Positions 34,317 through 45,700 of a stretch of DNA of 64,000 nucleotides are shown here, piece by piece; within the stretch, counting starts at the first letter, position 1; each line of letters starts with the position of its first letter. The translations under genes and the position numbers were made by a program. The DNA lies in contig CM060202.1 of the NCBI GenBank assembly GCA_030562195.1, positions 31,610,599 through 31,674,598 on the forward strand, in the 5' to 3' direction. This DNA is from Nipponacmea schrenckii. Its lineage: Eukaryota > Mollusca > Gastropoda > Lottiidae. The notes under the pieces are model-generated. The model worked only from the letters and a program-made list of their open reading frames with translations. It was not told the DNA's origin and made no database searches.

Positions 34317-34729
34317 CAAAGTTGATTGAAAGGTGATACTTACGAAATAATTGATTATAAAAGAGGTTTGTTTATTATTTAATGTGGGCGTGGATACGAT
34401 TGAAGTTGTTACGATGGAAGTTGATACGATGGAAGTTCGATTGAGAAATATTGAGACGAGCTATTTGAGTAGGAATATAGTATATAAAACCCTTTAAATA
34501 TTTATACTGCACTCTAGTCACCATATAATGACTATAACATTGTAATAAATAAATTAGAATTTTTACTTCGGTATTCATTTAGATCAGCGAAACGTGTTTA
34601 TTCGGCGTTAATATCAGTATTTATATCCATGTCCCTTGGTTACAAGAGATTATAACATTGGCGGTACAGGGGATGCACAGGGGGCGAGGGAAGGGTATGC
34701 ATACTTTGTTTAGGGGTGAGGTCGACAAT

Positions 34730-36295
34730 ATTTATATCGAAGTTACCATGTTTTATAACAATGTTTATATCGAAGTTTACTTCGGTATTATTTAAACAAT
34801 GTTTATATCGAAGTTTATATCGAGGTTACCATGTTTTATAACAATGTTTATATCGAAGTTTATATCGAGGTTACCGTGTTTTATAACAATGTTTATATCG
34901 AAGTTTATATCGAGGTTACCATGTTTTATAACAATGTTTATATCGAAGTTACCGTGTTTATAACAATGTTTATATCGAAGTTTATATCGAGGTTACCGTG
35001 TTTTATAACAATGTTTATATCGAAGTTTATATCGAGGTTACCGTGTTTTATAACAATGTTTATATCGAAGTTTATATCAAGGTTACCTGTTTTATAACAA
35101 TGTTTATATCGAAGTTTATATCAAGGTTACCGTGTTTTATAACAATGTTTATATCGAATGTTTATATCAAGGTTACCGTGTTTTATAACAATGTTTATAT
35201 CGAAGTTTATATCAAGGTTACCGTGTTTTATAACAATGTTTATATCGAAGTTTTATAACAAGGTTACCATGTTTTATAACAATGTTTTATATCGAAGTTT
35301 ATATCGAGGTTACCGTGTTTTATAACAATGTTTTATATCGAAGTTTATATCGAGGTTACCATGTTTTATAACAATGTTTATATCGAAGTTTATATCGAGG
35401 TTACCATGTTTTATAACAATGTTTATATCGAAGTTTATATCGAGGTTACCGTGTTTTATAACAATGTTTATATCGAAGTTTATATCGAGGTTACCGTGTT
35501 TTATAACAATGTTTATATCGAAGTTTATATCGAGGTTACCGTGTTTTATAACAATGTTTATATCGAAGTTTATATCGAGGTTACCGTGTTTTATAACAAT
35601 GTTTATATCGAGGTTACCGTGTTTTATAACAATGTTTATATCGAGGTTACCGTGTTTTATAACAATGTTTATATCAAAGGTTACCGATGTTTTATAACAA
35701 TGTGTATATCGAGGTTATCGTGTTTTATAACAATGTTTATATCGAGGTTACCGTGTTTTATAACAATGTTTATATCGAGGTTACCGTGTCTTAAAAAAAT
35801 GTTTATATCGAGGTTACCCTGTTTTATAACAATGTTTATATCGAGGTTACCGTGTTTTATAACAATGTTTATATCGAGGTTACCGTGTTTTATAACAATG
35901 TGTATATTGAGGTTACCCTGTGTTATAACAATGTGTATATCGAGGTTACCGTGTTTTATAACAATGTTTTTATCGAGGTTATCGTGTTTTATAACAATGT
36001 GTATATCGAGGTTACCCTGTGTTATAACAATGTTTATATCGAGGTTACCCTGTGTTATAACAATGTTTATATCGAGGTTATCGTGTTTTATAACAATGTT
36101 TATATCGAGGTTATCGTGTTTTATAACAATGTTTATATCGAGGTTATCGTGTTTTATAACAATGTGTATATTGAGGTTTCCCTGTTTTATAACAATGTGT
36201 ATATCGAGGTTACCGTGTTTTATAACAATGTGTATATCGAGGTTATCGTGTTTTATAACAATGTGTATATCGAGGTTACCGTGTTTTATGAAGAA
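34730..36295. repeat. Composite minisatellite (31/45-bp units)
   Basis: The left part uses a 45-bp unit (tttatatcgaagtttatatc plus gaggttaccgtgttttataacaatg). From about 35600 it shifts to a 31-bp unit lacking the internal gaagtttatatc copy. All plus frames stay open over long distances only because the units lack stops. No protein is supported. Confidence 0.97.
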
Positions 36296-36581
36296 GTTAC
36301 TAAGGTTTAAAGAAGTATAATATTAACAAGATAATAACGTCCCGGTACAACAATTAACAAGATAACAAGATCTAGACCCCACTGTACTAGTAAAATAATT
36401 ACCGTTATAATCTTCCGGAATATTATAATACGTGACTATTCCACTATTAAACAGCTTTATTCTTTATCTGATTTAATTTTCTACTGGTATATACTGATAT
36501 TAAACTTTATATTGAATATAGGGCTTCAATTAGCTTCTATTCTTAATTAATGGTCTTTGTATGTGTATCAGAGACACTTAC

Positions 36582-37551
36582 AGCTTCTATTAACACTATT
36601 CTGATAGTCTCAAGCCTTTCTATGCGTGCATCAAGCCTTTCTATGCGTGCATCAAGCCTTTCTATGCGTGTATCAAGTCTTTCTATGTGTGTATCAAGCC
36701 TTTCTATGCGTGTATCAAGTCTTTCTATGTGTGTATCAAGCCTTCCTATGGTGTATCAAGTCTTTCTATGCGTATATCGAGTCTTTCTATGTGTGTATCA
36801 ATCCTTCCTATGTGTGTATCAAGTCTTTCTGTGTGTGTATCAAGTCTTTCTATGCGTGTATCAAGTCTTTCTATGTGTGTATCAAGCCTTCCTATGCGTG
36901 TATCAAGTCTTTCTATGCGTGTATCAAGTCTTTCTATGTGTGTATCAAGTCTTTCTATGTGTGTATCAAGCCTTCCTATGCGTGTATCAAGTCTTTCTAT
37001 GCGTGTATCAAGCCTTCCTATGCGTGTATCAAGTCTTCCTATGTGTGTATCAAGTCTTCCTATGTGTGTATCAAGTCTTCCTATGCGTGTATCAAGTCTT
37101 CCTATGTGTGTACCAAGCCTTCTATGTGTGTATCAAGTCTTCCTATGCGTGTATCAAGTCTTCCTATGTGTGTATCAAGTCTTCCTATGTGTGTATCAAG
37201 TCTTCCTATGTGTGTATCAAGTCTTCCTATGCGTGTATCAAGTCTTCCTATGTGTGTATCAAGTCTTCCTATGTGTGTATCAAGTCTTCCTATGTGTGTA
37301 TCAAGTCTTTCTATGCGTGTATCAAGTCTTCCTATGTGTGTATCAAGTCTTCCTATGTGTGTATCAAGTCTTCCTATGTGTGTATCAAGTCTTTCTATGT
37401 GTGTATCAAGTCTTCCTATGCGTGTATCAAGTCTTCCTATGTGTGTATCAAATCGTCCTATGCGTGTATCAAGTCTTCCTATGCGTGTATCAAATCGTCC
37501 TATGCGTGTATCCAGGCTTACAATGCGTGTCTTTGTCAATATCAAAATCAA
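36582..37551 (-). repeat. 21-bp array reading as heptad repeats; possible expanded coiled-coil exon
   Basis: The unit tatcaagtcttcctatgcgtg has a period of exactly 21 bp and about 43 copies. Only one minus-strand frame is open, and it encodes repeats of LDTRIGR/LDTHIGR/LDARIER, a heptad pattern. At its low-coordinate end the frame continues RLETIRIVLIEA and meets a strong donor, GCT|GTAAGT, with the exon edge at 36582. Two 1-nt losses (about 36750 and 37110) break the frame. So this is a decayed exon, an exon with sequence errors, or a non-coding array that looks like one. No partner exon was confirmed. Confidence 0.6.
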
Positions 37552-37559
37552 GAATTGGG

Positions 37560-38570
37560 TCTTCTATATTTTAATCTTAAGTTTGTCCTAAGTTACTATC
37601 AGATTCCATGATTTTGGTCTTAATTTGATTAAAATGAGTTGTTAAAAACCTTACGGCATCGGTCGACAACCCTATCATAATATCTAAACAATAATAACCA
37701 GCTTCAATGGAGAGTTTTGCGTGAGAAAAATAATTTTAGTCAATTGATTCCGTGTTCAACTAAATGACTGTAAATAGAATTGTTTGAAGAATTATTTTGA
37801 TGGTTTCGCTCTGATAGCTTTGAAGTTTTTTGAACCGGGCTAATAGAGGCCTTTGATGAAGTTAGCATTTCATTTCTACTGCCAGCGGTAAAAGTTACAT
37901 CTTCTCCATAACAAGCTATTTCGATATTGTTGTGTCTAATACCTTGACTACTATCGTCATCTTTCTTTCTTGTATCTCGCTTTGATTGATTTGTACACCA
38001 GCTCGACAGACAGACTATAACCATAATGCGTAATTGTTTGCAGTCTTTAGCTATACTCTCTAACGTACAGTCCAATCAAATCACAGAATACACACACTTC
38101 CGTGAAACAAGAAAAGTGTCTATCACCGTTAAGGTATTAGACATAGTCTGTAATAGTTTGATAGTGTGAAGATGAGGAGCAATGTAAATAAAAATAGTTC
38201 TTATTAAAAACCATCGGTTAAATGGATGAATAATAAAGCGCTGATTTTGTAGGTATTACTTTTAGCATGTATTCAGACATATGTAGCTCCGTGGGTGCAA
38301 TACCTCCCTGGGGCGAGAATAACTTTAAAACCTGAACAATATAAAACTAGTATAGATTGGGTGAGTGTTGACTGAAAATTAGTTGTTGATTCACCTAGGT
38401 TTACAAACATAGAAATTACCACGAGCTCACAACATTTGACTTGCATTATACAATCATGACAGACTCGAGATTTATTTAAAAGGGATTCGAAATACATGTT
38501 TAAATGAAGCCCAGTCGGCAACTCTCGGTAGTTTCGGCAACACTGATTCTAGGTCATAAAAGGATATATC
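37560..38570. other. Region with an unassigned minus-strand open frame
   Basis: A minus-strand frame (37740-38075, TTG-initiated; first ATG inside at MVIVCLSSWCTNQSKR) encodes a hydrophilic Ser/Asn/Lys-rich stretch ending YSHLVEHGIN-stop. It has no recognised domain. It could be a chance frame or an exon related to the heptad array next to it. No other feature was seen. Confidence 0.3.
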
Positions 38571-38579
38571 CTAGAGACT

Positions 38580-39280
38580 GTGTTATAATATAATAACCTA
38601 GGATATCCTAGAAACAGAATTAGAAGTTCAGACAGTGTTATAGGTTAAGACTCTAGGATATCCTAGAAATAGTGTCATAATATAAATAACCTAGGATATC
38701 CTAGAATAGTGTCATAATATAACAACCTAGGATATCCTAGAAACAGTGTTATAATATAACAACCTAGGATATCCTAAGAAACAGTGTTATAATATAACAA
38801 CCTATGATATCCTAAGAAACAGTGTTATAATATAACAACCTAGGATATCCTAGAAACAGTGTTATAATATAACAACCTAGGATATCCTAAGAAACAGTGT
38901 TATAATATAACAACCTAGGATATCCTCAGAAATAGTGTCATAATATAACAACCTAGGATATCCTAAGAAACAGTGTTATAATATAACAACCTAGGATATC
39001 CTAAGAAACAGTGTTATAATATAACAACCTAGGATATCCTAGAAACAGTGTTATAATATAACAACCTAGGATATCCTAGAAACAGTGTTATAATATAACA
39101 ACCTAGGATATCCTAAGAAACAGTGTTATAATATAACAACCTAGGATATCCTTTAAACAATGTTATAATATAATAACCTAGGATATCCTAGAAACAGTGT
39201 TATAATATAATAACCTAGGGTATCCTAGAATAGTGTCATAATATAACAACCTAGGATATCCTAGAAACAGTGTTAGAAGA
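38580..39280. repeat. 38-bp minisatellite with a 14-bp palindrome in each unit, about 18 copies
   Basis: The unit is acagtgttataatataacaa followed by cctaggatatcctaagaa. The core CTAGGATATCCTAG is a perfect palindrome in many copies, so each unit could form a small cruciform or bind a dimeric protein. It lies 3' of the IgGFc-domain gene. Confidence 0.95.
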
Positions 39281-39359
39281 AAGACCGGAAACAGTGCTCT
39301 AAATATAGGTTCATAGTTTCCACAAATTTAAGCAAAAACGTTTTTCGTCCTACATAGAA

Positions 39360-39420
39360 TACCCAGAATAGAAACCAGAATAGAAACCAGAATAGAAACC
39401 AGAATAGAAACCAGAATAGC
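39360..39420. repeat. 14-bp repeat (cagaatagaaac), about 4 copies
   Basis: A short perfect tandem repeat. Confidence 0.9.
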
Positions 39421-39764
39421 ACTTTAAACAAGTTTTTATGTTATATTTATTTTATCAATTGGAATAATCAATCAATTAACAAATTAGGAATTAATTAATT
39501 AAACAAAAACACGGCGTTCGATTGTCATCATTAGTTTAAACAGAGGACTCGATTGTTATCGACTGAGATGTTTTTTGATTTGATCTCGTCCTGACAATCA
39601 GCTTTATTGAATTCTGGGAACAAACGTACAGTTTTAGTCACAGATCTTTGTCGTGAATCTTGAATAAATGGACACAATGGGTGCAGATAAACGAGAACTA
39701 TATAAGATGACTGTTATAAATCATTCGATATCAATTCAATGTTCAATAATAAATGTGAAATTGT

Positions 39765-42700
39765 TCACCGATTCTCATCGTGACGCATCACCATAAAATC
39801 CCTGTATATCTTGGGAATGTCTAATACTATAAGTGCACCCAATAAAATCAGAATAAACACAACACCAACTGTTCCTATACTTGTTGAACTGTTTCGATAA
39901 TCACGAGCACTGGTCTTCTTCCGGACGTTTTTCGACACTTTCTGTTTGTCCACAAATAATCTCTCTTGAATACTCGAGATAATTTGATCAGTTTCTCTTG
40001 AGTTCAGTTTTATTTCAGAGCATCCACATCGACATAATCTATTGGGATTGAAAGCCACGTTCATTGACCTACTTTCCTCACTTCCTGGTCCACGTGTTGA
40101 CGTCGTCATCACTTCTGATGCATATATTGTAGTAAATGTCGCATCCACAGAGGAACTGGTCGAGCTGATTTCCACGGAAGAGCTGAATATGTCACTGGTA
40201 TACGAAAAACTCGTTTGAAGGTTCAGACTAGATTCTACGGTGAACCAATTAGAACTGATCCCGCTAGGATCAGAATTAAGTCCCATAACAGTTGATGGTT
40301 TGGTGAAGTATTTTTGGTCGCTACTAGACCAAATGGTAGACGTTGACTTTAACTCGATTGAGCTCACTGTATGTTTTGTAGAGACGCTGGAATCTTGTTG
40401 TGAAATTACTGAAATGGTAGATCTTTCTGGGGCTTGCTCAACCTTTTTCTGAAAATTAAAAAATCCTAAATCAATAAAACTCAGAATGAAAAAGTATTTG
40501 TATAATAAGATTGTAGAATCTATTTGAATAACTTTTATTTTAAATATTTTCACCAAAAGAAGTTCATTAAACAAAAACAGGCCAAGCTACGTCAGTGGTT
40601 CTTCAGTACCAAGGTTTTAGTTGGTTTAGAGAGGATGTCGTTTAGGCAGTGTTCACTCTTAACACTGTTTACTTACCGGATCTAGATCAACTCCACCAAC
40701 TGTACAGTGTGTCTCGACCCCAACACGACCATAAACATACGCCGCGAAGGTTACATTCTGAAACTGAGTGGTAAGAAGGTTGGTGGACTCGGTAACGTTA
40801 AAATAACCACCAACTAGAGACGATGACTTTACTGGTTTCCAGACCACATTATTTACAGATTCTCCATTCAAGAGTAATCCGCCCTTGACAGAGTTTTCAA
40901 TCACCACAATGAAGTAATTAGTGTAAATATCCAGAGCGAAATAGAAATATCGAGCTTGCCATTGCTCTGTGGGTACGATTACCATTAAGCAGGGGTCAGT
41001 GTTGTCAGCTTTAGTGCCTAGAGACAGAAAATCCATAACCATGACCGGGTAGTTGCTTGTGACTGAAAAATACTCATCGTGTGGTTCACTAATTTCTACC
41101 CACTCCCCGGGTTTGTCTAGTTTAATTTCTTTATCCTCGTTGATTTTGACCACCGTTCCACTTTTAGTCGCCACAACGCGAAACAGAAGGTCGGTTGTTT
41201 CCTTTTGGTCAGGGGTCGGCACTACCGTAAACGAGCGTCCCAATGACTCTACTGGAATAAGCTGCTCAGCTAAATGATCACGGGAACTTTTTCCTAAATT
41301 AGTCTTCACGTTGCCGCTAAACATAGCGAAAGGTTTGTCTCCAATTACCTGCGTACCTGTTAGGTCGTAATTAGATTGTATTTGATACGACTGATACTTG
41401 TCAAGGTGGAGTTTGATCGTTTCTCCGTTTGTGTACGTTTTAGCTCCGATAGTCACTGGTTGACTTATGTTTGGATTTGATGGAATATTTATCACAATTT
41501 TGGTATCGTTCTCGATAGCCACCATCGCGAATTGACACGCCGTATAACATTTACCAGATTCCGACGCAAAAGAAACAACAAAATATTCTACGCCAAGATT
41601 TGTTGTTGAAAAGGCCAGGAACGAATCGGAGGACGGAAACTCCCTATTTAGTCCGATGACAGTCAAGGGTTGTGAAGATTCGACCACAAACGTACTCAAT
41701 TGAAGTCCTGTATCTTTCAGTTTCAAAGACGCATCAAAAACAAAATGACTGCCATCGGGACCGGAAATCTTGAAGTCTTTCTTATTGTTGTCATGAAGTA
41801 ACGGAGTATTAATATATCCTGTACAGACTGTGGGCTGCGAAGTTCCTATAAACAAATGGATACCTCCTTCCCTGGTCTTCCAGGCAGAGTTTTCCATAAA
41901 CACCATAACATACGAATAATTGAGGCATTCTGAAGACAAAAAAGATAAATCTTCAAATAGTGATCTATTAATGCTTTACATATAAACAATTTTAGATACA
42001 GGTTGTTGTCTAGTAAATAAGATTAAATTTGATGTTGTTTATTTGCTGTTGTTTATTTGATATTGTTTATTTGATGTTGTTTATTTGATGTTGTTTTTTT
42101 GATGTTGTTTATTCAAACCAACAAATCTCCTCTATTGCGTTCATAAGCAAAAACACATCAAATTCAAGGATCAAGGAATCTTTCTGGACCATGGTCGAAC
42201 TTTGTTAACAATGATTTTACAGGGATAGCGACTCACAAAGATCCTGTCTACCAGCTGCACCTTGGTTGAACTTTTTGATATTGATATTACGAGGATAACG
42301 ACTTAGGATTCTGTAAGACTTTTTCAAGATCACATATCGACCTATTAAAATCAATAATTATAAGATTAATTCCGAAAATAAAAAAGAGAAAAACTTACCT
42401 GAAATTTTGGTGAAGTAAATCAAAACAACCACCCATTTACTTGTCAATTTCTAAAACAACCACACATTTTACTTGTCAATTTCTAAACAACCACCTCATT
42501 TTACTTGTCAATTTCTAAAACAACCACTACATTTTACTTGTCAATTTCTAAAACAACCATACAGTTTACTTGTCAATTTCTAAAACAACCACTACATTTT
42601 ACTTGTCAATTTCTAAAACAACCACCACAGTTTACTTGTCAATTTCTAAAACAACCATCACAGTTTACTTGTCAATTTCTAAAACAACCATCACAGTTTA

Positions 42701-45700
42701 CTTGTCAATTTCTAACACTGTTCATTTTGCAGGATTTATTACTATTGTTGGCGAATAACCGAGTTAATTCCAGTAGAAGTTCATTAGAACTGCTCAGCCT
42801 ATAGACTGACTGGAATGGTCGCCACGCGATTACAGATTATCCCTGTCACGGCGGACTTGTGAATTTAAGTTGTTATCCTTGTAAAATAACCCTATTTCTC
42901 TAAACTTTTCTAACTGAACTAAACCCGATTGCAAACACTATAACGTTATTTCTTTTGTTAAATCATATTGTAGTTAAAGTTGACCATCTTACATGCAGAC
43001 CATAAACTCAAAACTCCACCGCCTTTGTTTCTATGAACGACACTTCGAATAGCAACAAACAAAAACAGTATTGTATCTGTTAGCAACCTGCATCTGATTT
43101 ATTTTAGAATTATTCTGTAGGTGTAGAGATACAACGTTTTACATAGTCATAATTTCAATAACCGACCAGCCAATATGTCACATATTATAAAGTCTCCCTA
43201 CATCCAACAATTTATACTGAACCAGGGAATCTTAACGTCTTTTACATTATTTTATCATCCTTTTAAACCAACTAAAACCTTCATAAAACATTCAGTTTAT
43301 TTCTTTGAAGTTTTGCCTGAAAGAAAACGTTTCCTCAGAAGATAGAAATTATACTCTTAGCTGGGGTGAATTATTTATAAATACGTAAGACTCCACATTT
43401 CAATACAATATATAATATCAATTATTTACGATCCATATCAGATTTGTACGTATCTCCCCAATTATTCATTTCGCTTTCTATAAAATAAAAGAAGAAAATT
43501 CTACGGTTTTTAAAATTCTATCATATATAAATGGATATACTGTTAGATGTTTATTGAATATTGATAAACTGTAGATCAAGAAGGGCAGGTGCTTGCTGAA
43601 TATTTGTAATGAATAATAAGTAATTTAAACATAACACGAAGGCTGAGTGGGATATTTAGCAGACTTAGCTATTCAGTAATAATGTCCACAGTTTACTGTC
43701 GATATAAGAGCATTCAAATCCGTGTTCCGTTTGATGCGATTGAAATATACTCAGGGCCTAATTCACCCCCCCCCCCCCCCCCAAAACAAACCAGAGATTA
43801 TAAAAGATACCTTGGCGAGGTACGAACACCGGGTTATTGTATTGAGGATGATAGTTACGCAGGTTGACGCGGTATTACCTCAATATTACATCAATACAAT
43901 GTAAAGTGTAAGCGGTATATTAAATATTAATACAGGATAAAACGGAGTGATTGTATTTGGTTTCACGACAAACACAGACTATTACCGTCTGGGACAGAGA
44001 CATTAATAAAATATTTCGATTAGGCTGAGCAGTTGATTTGAATACACGCCTGTATCGTTACATCTTCAGGAATTTATGTCTGTAATTTGGTGACGAAAAA
44101 TATTCCTTATTGGGCCTTGTATACCTCTAACAGTCAATACATTAGTTCAATCACCTTGTATAACTCTACAGTCAATACATTAGTCAATCACCTTGTATAA
44201 CTCTACAGTCAATACATTAGTTCAATCACCTTGTATAACTCTACAGTCAATACATTAGTCAATCACCTTGTATACCTCTACAGTCAATACATTAGTTCAA
44301 TCACCTTGTATAACTCTACAGTCAATACATTAGTTCAATCACCTTGTATACCTCTACAGTCAATACATTAGTTCAATCACCTTGTATAACTCTACAGTCA
44401 ATACATTAGTTCAATCACCTTGTATAACTCTACAGTCAATACATTAGTTCAATCACCTTGTATACCTCTACAGTCAATACATTAGTTCAATCACCTTGTA
44501 TAACTCTACAGTCAATACATTAGTTCAATCACCTTGTATACCTCTACAGTCAATACATTAGTTCAATCACCTTGTATACCTCTACAGTCAATACATTAGT
44601 TCAATCACCTTGTATAACTCTACAGTCAATACATTAGTTCAATCACCTTGTATAACTCTACAGTCAATACATTAGTTCAATCACCTTGTATACCTCTACA
44701 GTCAATACATTAGTTCAATCACCTTGTATAACTCTACAGTCAATACATTAGTTCAATCACCTTGTATAACTCTACAGTCAATACATTAGTTCAATCACCT
44801 TGTATACCTCTACAGTCAATACATTAGTTCAATCACCTTGTATACCTCTACAGTCAATACATTAGTTCAATCACCTTGTATACCTCTACAGTCAATACAT
44901 TAGTTCAATCACCTTGTATACCTCTACAGTCAATACATTAGTTCAATCACCTTGTATACCTCTACAGTCAATACATTAGTTCAATCACCTTGTATACCTC
45001 TACAGTCAATACATTAGTTCAATCACCTTGTATACCTCTACAGTCAATACATTAGTTCAATCACCTTGTATACCTCTACAGTCAATACATTAGTTCAATC
45101 ACCTTGTATACCTCTACAGTCAATACATTAGTGCAATCACCTTGTATACCTCTACAGTCAATACATTAGTTCAATCACCTTGTATACCTCTACAGTCAAT
45201 ACATTAGTTCAATCACCTTGTATACCTCTACAGTCAATACATTAGTTCAATCACCTTGTATACCTCTACAGTCAATACATTAGTTCAATCACCTTGTATA
45301 CCTCTACAGTCAATACATTAGTTCAATCACCTTGTATACCTCTACAGTCAATACATTAGTTCAATCACCTTGTATACCTCTACAGTCAATACATTAGTTC
45401 AATCACCTTGTATACCTCTACAGTCAATACATTAGTTCAATCACCTTGTATACCTCTACAGTCAATACATTAGTTCAATCACCTTGTATACCTCTACAGT
45501 CAATACATTAGTTCAATCACCTTGTATAACTCTACAGTCAATACATTAGTTCAATCACCTTGTATACCTCTACAGTCAATACATTAGTTCAATCACCTTG
45601 TATAAGGTGCAGAAAGAACACTTTACTATGAGATCCGTACTAAATTAGTTAGTTTTCTGTGGTCAGAATGGGACTAGAGTATACCAAACTATCGTGTCTA

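Noticed and set aside
34730..37611. Long open frames of 150-350 codons on the plus strand (Val/Tyr/Ile-rich and Cys/Ser-rich)
   Set aside because: They lie in tandem arrays whose units have no stop codons, so several frames are open at once. They are products of the repeat, not genes.
44125..45605. Regular repeats resembling a CRISPR array
   Set aside because: Repeats are directly head-to-tail with no unique spacers, and the genome is eukaryotic. The same applies to every other array in the window.
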